64,000 nucleotides of DNA from Sabellastarte sp. h YS-2021 (Eukaryota > Annelida > Polychaeta > Sabellida > Sabellidae), in assembly GCA_964017235.1 (NCBI GenBank), contig OZ024935.1, positions 37,089,125-37,153,124 on the forward strand, written 5' to 3'. The number at the start of each line of letters is the position of its first letter. The stretch's first letter is position 1. A program made the position numbers and the translations under genes. The notes beneath the pieces were generated by a model, which worked only from the letters and a program-made list of their open reading frames with translations, did no database searches and was not told the DNA's origin. Below, piece by piece: positions 1 to 11,650 of this stretch.

Positions 1-499
1 TTACTGATCGATTCTGTTGGTACCTGTATTCACACATTTGCAATACATGTTGCCTGGTTCATCAATGCTAAATTGAATATTTTGCACAAGGATTGGCGTG
101 CAGTTTATTAATAGTGATCTATTCCAGACAATTACTTCCTTCTTTCATTTTGAAACCCATTGCGTTCATGAAAACACCGATAAAACCATTGACATATCCA
201 TTAGAGAGGAGTTAATATACTATAAATATCCGCTGCAAAAGCATAAGTGATCATTGGAAGAGTGATTTATTTACACTTAAGGATTAATACAAAAGGTTGC
301 ACTATGGAATTACACTAGTTTATTATTAGTCCAAGGTGCATTATATGATACACATCTACTTGAGATATGCATATTAATGTCGGCTTTACATTAGATATTG
401 AACTGTTCAGTACTTAGATTACACAAAAGAGTTTTCAGGATAACTTTCATGCATGCAGCATATCTTTCTGGTAAGGGACACTGATTTTCTGCTTGTTAT

Positions 500-735
500 G
501 TTTATTTATTTATTTGGGGTTTTATGTCGCTTTCAACACTGTACAGGTCATATCACCACGGGTAGTTGGAAGGGCAGAGGAAACCAGTACCTTCAGTTCG
601 TTAGGTTTCTGTACTGTAAACTGTCGACCAACGGCAAGCAACTACCAGCTTTCCCACTTGAGACCGTGCCGGGAATCGAACCCCGGCCTCAGAGGTGGGA
701 GGCGAGAGTGTTACCACTCTGCCACCGTGGCCCCC
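500..735 (-). mobile_element. tRNA-derived SINE with 13-bp target-site duplication
   Basis: Read on the minus strand, the 5' end is tRNA-like: A box GGTGGCAGAGTGGTAACAC and B box GGTTCGATTCC. This is followed by 'caagtgggaaagctggtag' and a tail ending gcgacataaaacccc plus a TAAA-type repeat. The direct repeat TTCTGCTTGTTAT occurs at 487-499 and again at 736-748, flanking the insert. Intact boxes and a perfect duplication indicate a fairly recent insertion. Open frames across it are not genes. Confidence 0.9.
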
Positions 736-1004
736 TTCTGCTTGTTATAGGATATTGCAGTGTATATATTACATGTTACTGAATCATGAGCACGAGAATA
801 TCAACATGGTGCACAAGCTAATCTCATTGGTAATCTTGTGCGCACTGTTTAATTATCTTGTGATAAGGAGATGATCTTCAGGATAATTCACTTGTGTCCA
901 CGCCTTAGTTAAATGGCGAGCACCAGAAAATATCACACACACGAGTTAGTACATAATATACATTCTGTAATGCCCTAATACAGGTTCTTTACATTTAACA
1001 TAAT

Positions 1005-2290
1005 CAATTTTACCCCACAGCCTTTAAAGGCATGGTGTTCAGCCTTTAAAGGCTGTGTGTCTTTGTTTTCACCCATGGTGTTTGACTGGTTAGCGGGCCT
1101 TGAGAAAATCTTCCCCAGGTTCTATCTCAGAAACCTTAATGTGTACGATGTTGATAATTGTTATTGGTATTGGCAGGAGGTGTCTGTATGTAACTTTACG
1201 GTGCGATTTTAATTTGACCTGTGACCTTGATGCAATGACCTGGACCCTTAAAATCTTGTCCAGGCTATATTTTGGAAAATGTAGCATGCGGGAAGTTCAT
1301 ATTGACAGTGACATTGGTTGAGGGATGTAGGTGTACTGTGTCATGGTGGACCCTTGATTTGACCTTTGACCATCCCTGGTGACCTTGACCTTTAAATTTT
1401 TTTCTGGAATATCTCGGAAATTGTATGGTGTTCTTGGTAGGGGCATCAGTTGGGGGTGCCGTTGTGCAGCATCATCGTATGACCTTAATTTGACCTTCGA
1501 CCATTACATTGTGACCTTGATATTTACAAGTTTTTTTTTGGCTATATCCCAGAAACTGTAAGGTGCAGGAAGTTAATATTTGGCAGGGACATTGGTTGGG
1601 AATGTTGTTCTATGTTATGATGAGAGCTTATGTTAACTTTTGACCTTGCCAAAGTGACCTTGACCTCTGAAGATTTTGTCCAGGCTATATCGTAGATATA
1701 GGAAGCTGTAGGAAGTTGATATTTGGTAGAGTCATTAATTGCTTGGAGGATGTAAGTGTGCAGCGTCATGGTGTGAACTTGAGTTGACCTTTAACCTTGC
1801 CATAGTCACCTTGACCTTTTAAATCTTTTTTGGGGATATATTTTGGGAATTGTAAAGTGTGGGAAGTATAAACCTGGCAGGGGAAATGGTTGAGGGTGCA
1901 GGTGTGCACTTTTGACCTTGGCTGTCAGAATGTTTTCTACTGTCATATTTGAGACATATTTATCCCATCACAAACATATATATGTATTGCTGAAAACTGA
2001 TGATATTTACTTTTGCCTATTGGTGTTATTTTCGTTGACAGCGATGCTTCAATTATTAAATTTTATAGCTTCATAAATTAGTTTACTAATTAATGCTGTG
2101 ATCTTGCTATTAAATTTCCATCTTTTGATGCTTTGTCTTATATTTTCTCTTGCTTAAGTGTTATATTCTTTTGCACTTTTGCATAAGTTGCACTGTGCTT
2201 TTGTACCGATCTTTGTACTGTTTCAACTCCTATATATCTCATGGTGTCTAAAGTTATTTTCCCAGGCTGTGGGCATCTCTGATGCTATTT
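1005..2290 (+). repeat. composite repeat with ~145-bp internal units rich in TGACCT
   Basis: The segment starts with the palindrome GCCTTTAAAGGC (twice). It then carries about five diverged units marked by 'gacattggttg...gtgcagc' near 1309, 1441, 1589, 1730 and 1884. About fifteen TGACCT words occur, often as TGACCTTTGACC or TGACCTTGACCTTT. The right part ('ttttctactg...' through 'taatgctgtgatcttgctatt') matches a second copy at 7431-7620. Non-coding repeat. Confidence 0.75.
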
Positions 2291-2344
2291 TTGTTTTCAG
2301 GGATTTAAATTTTTCAGGGAATAAACTGAAAACCATCGAGCACT

Positions 2345-2432
2345 AATGTAAAACCACCAACCTTCCCATCTCATGCCAGGATTCAAACTGGTTAATTGAG
2401 AGATTGAGTGTGCTACCCACTGCACAACCTTT
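2345..2432 (-). mobile_element. tRNA-like SINE head, minus strand
   Basis: On the minus strand: GTGCAGTGGGTAGCACACTC (A box) and GGTTTGAATCCTGG-like B box ('cagtttgaatcctgg'). It ends at an (ATA)n microsatellite at 2433-2453. No cloverleaf can be completed, so it is a SINE fragment and not a tRNA gene. Confidence 0.55.
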
Positions 2433-2659
2433 TTAAAATAATAATAATAATAACACAAAAGGCACACCCATATGTTGATATCCATGATACTGGGTCTAAA
2501 CTATAAGGAAACAGAAATAGAAGAGTTTATTACATTTTCAAACTTATGAGCTAAAATTAGCTACTAATAACAATTTTTAATACTGGCATGACAATCTAGA
2601 TTGGTGTTTTATATACATATTGTATTGTGAAGTGAGAAGCATGCGTATTAATTTTACAG

Positions 2660-2748
2660 GAGAATTTATTGATCCACAGTTATGGGCAGTGGGGCCACAA
2701 GACAAAGAGTCATTTCTCCGGATGAGCCGCCGGAACCAGTTGTGCAAG
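2660..2748 (+). CDS. PHD-gene exon a (first seen)
   Basis: Acceptor ttttacag precedes 2660 and donor AAG|gtgata follows 2748. The 89-nt exon is open only when its first two bases finish a codon begun upstream; both other frames hit stops. It encodes a segment with LWAVGPQDKESFLRMSRRNQ and ends at phase 0 in Cys-Lys. No domain recognised. Confidence 0.65.
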
Positions 2749-5700
2749 GTGATAGAACTGTATGTAGCTATGTGATTATGTTCTACAAATGGTTGTGTGA
2801 CATGACTGTGTGACAAATACGTTTTATGTCACAATCAAGCTATAGGCAGTATTTCTGGCAGTTATAGATAAGTTGAATGCTACTGCCTGTCAAACCCAGC
2901 TCCAAATCCCGAGCAATGGTTTTGCTACAAATGGTGATTGGTATCTGTAAGGACTACTGGTTTTACCTAAAAAGATCAGAAAAGATATTGTACAATAATA
3001 TTAAGACAAACATTTAATTTCACTGGATATACAAAAAGAGACAATAAAACATAGAAAGTGTAGAAAATGCAAGCAGAACAGCAACAAAAATAACGCAACA
3101 CTCTGTATAGTTACAGGTAACCATATGTATATTGTGATTCCAAGGAGAACATTTTTAATATTTATAAAATTAATGCAAATGCATATACAGTTTCTTGACA
3201 GAAAGTTGGCACTAAAATGTATAAAAATGTAGGCAATAACGTCTGTAGTGTGATTGAGGCATTAACAAGATTAAATTAGTATTTTGTAAACCCAGGGAAC
3301 AAAAGCTAAATGGTAACTAACCCCTCCTACCTCCTCTGGTCTGAAACCAGTCTCAAATTTTTTACTTAAGCCGATTTATCAATCCAACCCTTGATGGTGA
3401 GGAAAGGCTTAGTAGCATTTACGTGTGAAGCTCTACTTGTCATTGTATTTTGTCAAAGCTTTTAAACTAATGCAAGAAATGTTTACAGTCAATAAGGAGA
3501 GGGACATGAGTTGTATTCTAAATGAGAATCTAGAAACTTTGACAAATTCTATGGCATTCTGCATAGCTATTTTGATTAATGAATATTTAGTTAAATGTAG
3601 ACTTATAATCATAATATTGTATTGTCCCATGGTTGTTAGAAAAACTTTTGTTTGTTGAAACACCAAAAAAAAAAAAAAAAATTATATGTTATTTCATGAC
3701 TTTTAATTATTTTTTTTAAGAACTAGTTCTATCTTTTACACTGAAAGCTGTGTGTACATAATGTACTAGAATTATGAAACTTTCAAGTTAAAATATAGAA
3801 CTTTGTTATAGTAATAGGAAAACATATTCATATTATTAATCATCTTTATTGCATTCAGACTTCCCTGCTATTGTATGTTATAGTTTTGTTATATAATTTA
3901 TTATGATACAAAAGAGGCAATAAAATATTGAGGAAATTCATAGAGGGACATCTATCATCACCCCATAATCTCAAATGGACATAATGTGACAACAGTGTAA
4001 CACATCCAACCTCCCAGATCCAAATCAAATGTTGGAAATACGAGAGTTTGCTTACTGGTGCCCAATGGTCTTTTCTTTGTAAGTGTTCACCCACTATTAT
4101 CCAATGATTTTCTGCATTCTCTCAACTACTCTCTGTGATAACTTTTTTTTTCCTAGACCATCTCTCATTATCACTTTTGACAATTGTTTTGTCAGCCTTT
4201 GCACTGAGGGTCCTGTTGTGGGAAGATATTCCACCATCTAAGCATTAGATTGTGTTTAATAGGACCTGTATTGCCTGTATTATTTGTTCAAAACCAAATC
4301 AGTTAATCAATTCATCCCATTTTGTTGCACCTTCTTCATCTCAGTGTATTATCCCTTCATATTGTGTCATTTCAGAACAAAACATGGGAAGATTTGTTTT
4401 GAAGGAAGTAAGTTTTGTTGTTTTCACAAAAAATGCACATACAATTCAAGTCAGGATGGGTCATGTTGATACCCTCATACAGATAATATATAATCTTACA
4501 CAATCTTCATCTTTCTATTTACAGATTCTGAGGTAAAAATTAAGCATTTGGTAAAAGGCAAATTGACATTCTTGGTTATTTATTTTGTTTTACCGTGTTC
4601 ATACGACAAACATCTATGACCATTTATTGATAGAGGAATATTTTATCAGTATAACTGAATATTTTATCATGTTTCACCTTCATGAAAACATAATATCTGA
4701 AGTAATAGGGTTTTTGTTCCACATTGGTGATTGGATCATAAGCCTTGTCCTTATTTGGAAAAATTGGGATTGATCAAGATCCATTGAAGAAAAAGTAGAT
4801 TTTATGGTTAAAAATGATAGCTTTTTGAGAGGCATCACAATTGCTTTTCAAAATCTTCCAATTGGTCCTGAAAATGTTCTAATTAGTTCCGATATCCTCA
4901 GATGGCTTTCCAAAACATTCCTAATATGTAATTAGCCTTATGAAGGTCTATACAATTACTATTACCAACTTAACCAAAAGATTGCTTTATGAACATTAAG
5001 ATAACTACAGGATTGAGTTCCAGAAAACTAGAACTGATAATGGGCATAGAAGATCATAGAAGCTTGCGAAAAATTGAACAGTTTGAATTCATCAGCGATT
5101 CAATCCTGAACACTTCCAAAGTCTAACTGCTAGACCCAACCCCTTTCCAAATACAAAGATTGTTGTTTATGAACCTCCCGAATGAAAATATATATGGTTC
5201 TCCTAAATGCTCCTAAATCATAAATTTTCAGGATTGTAACCGGATCAGGGATGTGCCAATGTGTAACAACCATATTAGAATAGCCAATGAAGTTAAGAAA
5301 ATATCCAATGAAGGAATTAACAGAGGAGGTGTGGTTTTAGGTAATGTCTTGGATCAATGACTACATCTTGTGATTTGAAAATTTAGGAGAGTTTATTTCT
5401 GTCAATTTAGGCATGTTTTGAGATCATCTCGACTACTGCAACTCTCTTTTCAGAAGTCTGTCCCAGTTTCAACATGCGCAATTTGCAGTGTATTCAAAAC
5501 ACACTTGGTAGGATTGTTACGAATTGCAATAGATACTCATGGGCTACTCCTATTCTCAAAAAACTTCAATGGTTGCCAGTTGAATTTCAGTGCATTTTCA
5601 AAACTGCCACTTTGGTCTAAATGTTTCTTCACAGTGGTCACCCAAGCTGTTTCAGCCCTCATCTGTCTATTCGTTGTGGAAGATATAGCACAAAATACAA

Positions 5701-8700
5701 CCGCCCAAATAAAAGGTTCCTGGAGGTTATTTAATGCTACCCATTTAATCTGCCTGATGTCCGTTCTGCTCCAAATCTTGCCTGCCTTAGGAAAAAGGTA
5801 AAATCATATCTCTTTGATAAGGCTTTCCCACCTTAACATGTAAACTTCCTGGCATCAGCGTGGTGTTCAACTGGCTATGTATATGGAATGATGATTATTG
5901 ATTATGTACCTGGTGTTGCGCCTTAGAGTCTGCCTTTGCAGAGATTAAGCACTATAAAAGTTCAGAATAGAATAGAATAAAATAAAATGAGAAGATGGGA
6001 GAGTGAACTCAATTCACTGTAGACATGTTTTAAGGTGGTTTCTACGACTAATGACAGTATTTAGTATCATGTGAAATGTGATGTGAAGATGTGATATGAT
6101 GATGTGATGATTGATAATCATACAAATGTGTTGTTCTAGAAAAGAAAGATTGTAATAATAATGAAGAAATCAAGAATGAAAAGGTAGCAGAACAATCAAC
6201 AGCACCAGATGGGGGTACTGAACCAACTGCTATAGTATCTGTGGGAAACGATCTTCTGTCTACAAACAAATCACCAGGTTACCATAGTTAAATAATTAAT
6301 TAAAAACTATTTTAAATGATATAAGTTTAAAATTATTGTGTATTATATCCTTCAAAATATTCAATATTTGATATTTTTAAATAGAAAAGCTAAGTATTAC
6401 CTATTGTACACCACTGATTACAGCCAGGCAGTAGTCAAGAAACAAAAGACTGTTTATAATACTGTTTATAAACCAATGTGTCAAATGATACTTGTGATTG
6501 TGAAGTATACCATTATAACCTTCTCGACATAAATCTATTAACCATGTGGAAGTTTTAATAATGTTCGTCTTGATGGCAAGACTTCACCCAATGTTGACTC
6601 TACTCCAAGCCCTCAACATTTCTCTGTATCAACACTTATTCCAATATCATGATCAAAGATGTTAGAAACAAGTTGGCATTCTGTCAAATCTGACAACCAC
6701 TGAGGAACTGAGACCCTCTGTAAATTTGACTGACATAACTGATTTTTTTTTGGATATCATATACTTATTTATTTACTTTTCAAATATGATTTGACTGACA
6801 ATCTATGTTATCATCAACAGAGAACTTGGCAAGTGAAGGCAACAGACATGCCAATAGTGACAAAGATATTACATTGGATGACAAAGCATGTGTGATATCA
6901 TGGGCAGAACCAAATGTTAAAGAAGGTATTTGGTTTTAAAGATACTCATAGAGGGCAGACCTCTACCAGGGTGTATTTCCAAAAATTTGTAATTTTTACC
7001 TCACAGCTTGTAAAGGCTATGCGGGTATTGTTTCACTCATGGTGACTGGTGAGTGGGCCTGGGGGAAGGGATTGGGGGGAGGGGGGGTGTATGGATGGGC
7101 AGCTGGAACATTAATCTTGTCTAGGCTGTAACTCTGCAACATCATGGTGTAACCTTGATTTGATCTTTGACCTTGCCATAGTGAAATTGAATGGATGTTG
7201 ATACTTGGCAGGGACATTAGTTAGGAGGTGCAATGTGATGGTATGACTTTGATTTGTCCTTTGACCTTGCCCTAGTTACCATGACCTTTATCATCTTGTT
7301 TAGGCTATATCTCTGAAATTGTATGGTGTAGAAAGTTGATACTTTGTAGGGACATTGATTGGGGCATGTATGTGTGCAACTGTATGGTGTTACCTTGCCT
7401 TGGTGTAGCGTTTCACTTTTGCCTTGCCAAAATATTTTCTACTGCTATATTTGAGAAAATTCCTTCACAAAGATATATGGATTGCTGCAACTGATTATTA
7501 TATGTATTTATACCTAATTGTACAATCTCCTTTGACAGCTGTATTTCAATTAAAAAATTGTACAGCTTCATAGCTTTTTTTAGTTTGCTAATTAATGCTG
7601 TGATCTTGCTATTGAAATGACTTGTTTTGATACTTTGTCTTTACATACATATTTGCTCTCTTACCTCTTATTGTCTCCTGCACCTTTTTTCCAAATTTAC
7701 GTTGTCTCTTCTGGAAGTCTCCTGATCATTATACTATTTCTCCTTTTCCATATGTCATTGTGTTAAATGCTATTTCCCAGACCTTTTTTATCCAGAGTAT
7801 TTGACTGGATAATTCTCAAAATTTAACTACTTCTTCCTTTGGTCAGGCCCTAACCACATAAAAAGTCCAGAAATATCTGTTTATTTATGTTGGAGTTATT
7901 GTGAACACACAGACAACCAAATACACCCAAGAACCAAATCTTATGGATTTTGAAGATTTCCTGATGTAAAAACTGTGCTATATATTGTACCACTCAGAAT
8001 CATTAGTTTTCTACTGTAACAGTTGTTTTTCAGCAAAATTTTATTTATTTGAGAAAGAAAAATATTTTTGTTTTTATTTTATTTTTCAAATTTGTGGTTG
8101 AATCTACGAGCATTACTTTTATTACACAATGTTAAATATTTTGAATCCATTGGAATCCCTGATAGAATATACAAATATATGTGCTATTAATTGTTTTTGT
8201 GTGTTTCTTAAACAGATATTGAAGACAAAAAATCAGAAGTTGGAAATGGAAGTTCACTGACAAACACAAATATAAATAGTCGAGCGGGGACTTCGAAACA
8301 AAATGTTAAGACTCCAACAAGAGGTATAAAAACTACTTTTTCATACACCTGACATTTGTAATTGTAACATTCTGATTTTAGGTGTCCACTAAAAACATGT
8401 ATTTTACTTCTCATTAATAATTACATTATTGTACCTCAGAACGGTTATTTTTAGTTCCATGACAAAAAAATCCTATTAAATGTCACTCTTGGCATATATT
8501 TATAGGTGTATTGAATGTTTACATTGTTTACATGAATTATCTGGCACTTGACATGTTCATGGTGATTAGTTTAGCATTACATTTGACAGAGGAATGAGTG
8601 TCACTTTACACTCTATGATTTTTCTACTTTTGATTTCAAATTACTCATCTACAACAAATGTAATTGTTTTGTGTGATTGGAGATGCTGGTTTATCACCCA

Positions 8701-10858
8701 TAACCATTGGCTATGTCAACTCTGTATCTCAGTTTGTTAAAGTTAACTAAATGTGGTGATATTTTATGAATATCTGCAGGGTGGGCCAAGTAAGGTATAT
8801 AATTGATATGGTCATTAAAAATACTGATTAAATTTCATAAGTTTACCCTCAGGGAAATTAATTTTACTGGAAAACCTGATAGTTACTTGACCACAGAGAC
8901 TCAGTCTTTTATAATTGCATATTGATCCCACATTTTGCTATGAACTGGATTTGAACCCAAAATCACAGATATGTAAAACAAATAATTTTACCAAATTTGA
9001 TAACCATCAGGCCACTTCCCTATGTTTCTTATAGCATGATGGTAACACTTCCCTTTCAGTAGAGTCAGGACCACATGTTGCCATAAAAAGGACTCTAGAG
9101 AAGAGGGGCAAGTGATGACTTGCCAGAGTTGATCACCCCTGGACTACTGAGTTGAATCTCCATAGTCGGAAATAACTGGATATATTTTTATCTTTATATA
9201 GCATTTAGAAATGTAGTTTCCTGGAGTGATGATGAAGATGACTCTTGGCAAAAGCCCTCTGAGACAGAAGTCAGACAGAAATCTGAGCCCTTGACCAGAA
9301 AACCAAGCATAATAAGACCAAAAAATAACATCTCAGGGAAAACTGGTAAATCCAAAGGTAGCCAAATTATTCTCATATTTTTTTGTTTTTTAATTATTTG
9401 CCTTTTTTCACCAGCTTATAAATTGAATTTATTATCAGCACTTCTCTGTCACACTGCAATACTTTGAATTATTATTTTTTAAATCACAATCTTTGTATTT
9501 TAGTTTTAAAAAACATACAGTTTTTATTAATTTAAAAAGAATTTTACTTTTTTATCAGGCTGACAATAATACACCAGTTCCACTTTTGTTGGTTGTCATA
9601 TAGGCTTGCTCCGAAGGTTACTAGTGCTACTGAAAAGTTGTATAAAACCCCATAAACCACATGACTTTTCCTTTGTGAAATGATAAGCGACTGAAGTGAC
9701 TGAAAAGACTGGCCTGCAACCTACTCCTGACTGCAATAACTCTTAAGATAACTTGCAAAAAACAAGATCTAATAACTCTTGTGCAATACTTTGGAGTCAC
9801 CTATTACATATGTTTTCTTTGAACATGATCACTGAGATCTATGATTACAGCAGAGTGAAAACAATTAGTTGTAACACTGGAAAAGTATTCAGAAGAAGTT
9901 TAAATATAAGTCATAAGAAATGCAAGACCTAAAGGTTGGTCATAGCCCACTAGGGACAGAAATGCTCAAGTTTAATAAATGAGAAAATTGACCACAATCT
10001 CTATATTTGTGCTCCCAACCTCAACAACTGAAAAGATACATTGTGCAACCAATAGAATTTTAAACATATCTAAAATTTAAAATAGCAACTGTGACCTCGA
10101 TAATTATGATCCAGACACTCTTTGACTGAAAAGATAACTGTTTTCAAGTAGAATCTTGCTCGGGACTACATCATTAGGAGGCCAACTCATGACAGTGTAA
10201 CCCCATATTAAAATGGGCAAAAAATGCTTCAAGAAGTGAAGTGTTTTACTGATTCCATTAACACCCATATACTGACTTTTCAGATATTTCAGTATTAATA
10301 TAATCAATATAAAATGACTCTATATCCAGTGATTTGCAGACAAAGCTATCCTTTAGTTTAAATCTGAAAATTCCTCTGTTAACAATTTTTGTTCATTTGT
10401 TTTCCTTTACAGGTAAATGTGTTATCAAACTCAATCAAAAAAGAACACAAAATAACACCATGGTAAGACAGCAGACAAACTCTAAAATTGGTATAAAGAA
10501 AGTGTGCTTCCAGTGTAAACTTCAAAGTCACCCTGAAGAGGACAAATTACTTGGTGTGACTTGGCGCCATTGTTCTATATGTCTGCGATGGTGGCATGAT
10601 CACTGTTTACCTTATGGCATCAAGGAACATACTAAACCTTCCCCCAGGAGGACTGTGCCAAAGTTCAGATGTCCGGGATGTCCAGTAAAACCAGTCTGTA
10701 GTGTTTGTATGTTGTGTATTGACTCAGTTCAGATGACAGCCACATGTGATGTGTGTCTCATCCAGTTCCATATACAATGTCTACCCAGTAATTATCAGTC
10801 TGACTACAAAGTTTTTAAAAAGCAGAAAAAGACCTGGCAATGTGGAAAATGTTTATAG
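2660..10858 (+). CDS. PHD-type zinc-finger protein, seven-exon gene model, 5' end missing
   Basis: Seven exons join without a stop: 2660-2748, 5232-5340, 6140-6277, 6821-6925, 8216-8323, 9202-9357 and 10413-10858. Together they are 1151 nt, giving 382 whole sense codons plus a split first codon. Each boundary has AG at the acceptor and GT at the donor, and phases agree at every join (entry phases 1,0,1,1,1,1,1). The N-terminal third has no domain I recognise. The middle exons are Lys/Glu/Ser/Asn-rich and look disordered. The last exon encodes two Cys/His clusters of PHD type. PHD fingers commonly read histone tails, so a nuclear chromatin role is plausible but is inference. The first exon here needs one base from an upstream exon, so the true start lies before 2660 and was not located. 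Introns carry a LINE tail, SINE-like sequence and a composite repeat. A possible poly(A) signal AATAAA is at 11401. The exact family is unknown. Confidence 0.75.
5232..5340 (+). CDS. PHD-gene exon b
   Basis: Acceptor aaattttcag ends at 5231 and donor TTTTAG|gtaatg follows 5340. It is 109 nt long, entering at phase 0 and leaving at phase 1. That is exactly what is needed to connect the phase-0 end of the 2660-2748 exon to the phase-1 entry of the 6140 exon. The peptide begins DCNRIRDVPMCNNHIRIANE and is Asn/Lys-rich. It lies just upstream of an L2-like LINE fragment, but its frame does not match LINE protein. It was found by phase logic rather than homology, hence the moderate confidence. Confidence 0.55.
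5400..5989 (+). mobile_element. 3' fragment of an L2/CR1-like LINE in a PHD-gene intron
   Basis: The translation shows LDYCNSLF, then after a frameshift LQCIQNT and TPILKKLQWLPVEF, and later DVRSAPNLACLRKKVKSYLF. This order (LDYCNSL, LQ..QN, WLPV, RSAP/K..LF) is that of the C-terminal part of L2/CR1-clade LINE reverse transcriptases. At least one frameshift and two in-frame stops (near 5621 and 5731) break it. The 3' end 'gcgccttagagtctgcc...gcactataaaa' plus a GAATA-type tail is typical of such LINE 3' ends. It is a dead 5'-truncated insertion. Confidence 0.8.
6140..6277 (+). CDS. PHD-gene exon c
   Basis: Acceptor ttgttctag and donor CACCAG|gttacc. The 138-nt exon enters and leaves in phase 1 and is open only in that frame. 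The encoded peptide is acidic/Asn-rich (KKDCNNNEEIKNEKVAEQS) and has no recognisable fold, consistent with a disordered linker. Confidence 0.7.
6821..6925 (+). CDS. PHD-gene exon d
   Basis: Acceptor tcatcaacag and donor AAAGAAG|gtattt. It is 105 nt, phase 1 to phase 1. The peptide is acidic (SDKDITLDDKACVISWAEPN). The VISWAEPN segment resembles VVSWSDDED in exon f, possibly a repeated short linear motif. Confidence 0.7.
6942..7945 (+). mobile_element. second composite repeat copy (CACTC-type ends) in a PHD-gene intron
   Basis: It starts 'actcatagagggcagacctctacc' and ends in the 'aacacacagacaacca...acaccc' region seen at other copies' right ends. Inside are two to three ~140-bp units with TGACCTT words (for example near 7211 and 7350). 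The right part aligns by eye with 1931-2130. Copies with similar ends are at 13352, 22731 and 49440. Confidence 0.65.
8216..8323 (+). CDS. PHD-gene exon e
   Basis: Acceptor cttaaacag and donor ACAAGAG|gtataa. It is 108 nt, phase 1 to phase 1. The peptide is Ser/Thr/Asn-rich (EDKKSEVGNGSSLTNTN) and looks disordered. Confidence 0.7.
8935..9030 (-). mobile_element. tRNA-like SINE fragment
   Basis: On the minus strand, 'agtggcctgatggttatca' resembles an A box and GGGTTCAAATCC is a B box. The spacing and wording match the + strand fragment at 20068-20145, so both belong to one family. Confidence 0.5.
9202..9357 (+). CDS. PHD-gene exon f
   Basis: Acceptor tttatatag and donor TCCAAAG|gtagcc. It is 156 nt, phase 1 to phase 1. 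It encodes VVSWSDDEDDSWQKPSE followed by a Lys/Arg-rich stretch ending in GKTGKSK. An acidic patch followed by a basic patch is common in nuclear proteins; a localisation signal is possible but unproven. Confidence 0.75.
10413..10858 (+). CDS. PHD-gene terminal exon with two PHD-like fingers
   Basis: Acceptor ttcctttacag ends at 10412; the frame runs 148 codons to TAG at 10856-10858. After a basic lead (GKCVIKLNQKRTQ), finger 1 shows CFQC, CSIC, WWHDHC and CPGC (about 10504-10683). Finger 2 shows CSVC, CDVC, FHIQC and a final WQCGKC (about 10696-10852). The Cys4-His-Cys3 order and the aromatic residue before His are typical of PHD fingers. Finger 1 has a long 19-residue gap after its first Cys pair and is the less canonical of the two. 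This is the best-supported coding exon of the gene. Confidence 0.85.
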
Positions 10859-11400
10859 TATTTAGTGTACTAGTGCCATATTGGTTACTCTCAGGTGCTT
10901 ATGTCTGCAAATGGATAGACCAGATTCCATGAAAGAATGTTCGTATCAAATCAGCATCTTAACTGGGGAGTCAATACCTTCTGAGGGTTTTTAGATGACT
11001 GGATTGTGATCTGAGGAAGCTTCTTTCCGTCAACGGGCAATGTGAATGCAAAGAAGGGTCTTCCAATTAATAACAATGACATTCATTTTTTTTATATTCA
11101 TGAATAATAATTGTTTAACTATTTTTGTATTTTCATAACAGTATATTCCATGTGGAGCATGTTTTAAGAAAATGACTAGTTTGTCTATATGTTTATGTGG
11201 TAGTCTATATTCAATTATATCTTCACTTTTAAAGTTAAAGTGAATATAAGTGAATATATCCTGATCCGTGATTGTTACAATGTTTAAAATATATGTCGTG
11301 AGTTTTAATTGTATTCACTAATATCCGCATTTGCAAAATTGTTGCTATCGACAAGTCATTAGAGCTTGATGAATTAGTATTCCTATGTTTAATGTGTCCA

Positions 11401-11406
11401 AATAAA
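11401..11406 (+). promoter_or_regulatory. candidate poly(A) signal of the PHD gene
   Basis: AATAAA about 540 bp past the stop codon on the coding strand. Such hexamers are frequent by chance in AT-rich DNA, so this is only a candidate. Confidence 0.3.
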
Positions 11407-11479
11407 ATACAAAGAAATATTCGTATGGACTTATTTAGGTTTAAGTCCATCCTCAGCACATTGTCAATAATTCTTCTCA

Positions 11480-11650
11480 GCTGTAAAAAAACCATCAGAT
11501 ATATTGACAGGCTCACAACTTTCCCACTTAAGCTCCACCCAGATTCAAACCCATGAGCTGAGAAGGGGGTGGCATGTTCATTAACGGAATACAACCATTT
11601 CTCTCCATCTGTAACTTGAAAATCCTTGGATGTGAACCGGTACCAGGATA
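11480..11650 (-). mobile_element. diverged tRNA-derived SINE
   Basis: The minus strand contains a B-box-like GGTTTGAATCTGG followed by 'agcttaagtgggaaagttgtgag', which parallels the intact SINE at 500-735 ('caagtgggaaagctggtag'). The A box is decayed. The 143-codon minus frame across it is accidental. Confidence 0.5.

Noticed and set aside
640-735. tRNA gene on the minus strand
   Set aside because: It has A and B boxes, but is followed by a SINE body and tail and flanked by a target duplication; it is a SINE head. The same reasoning applies to the other tRNA-like spots.
2297-2345. Leucine-rich-repeat-like peptide LNFSGNKLKTIEH after an AG acceptor
   Set aside because: Only one repeat long, ends at a stop and lies next to a SINE-like fragment; no second LRR nearby.
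4375-4406. Exon candidate with a perfect GTAAGT donor
   Set aside because: Only 32 nt, with a stop in the needed frame and the wrong phase for the neighbouring PHD-gene exons.
5418-5801. 127-codon open frame as a host gene
   Set aside because: Its sequence is a shifted reading of an L2-like LINE C-terminus.
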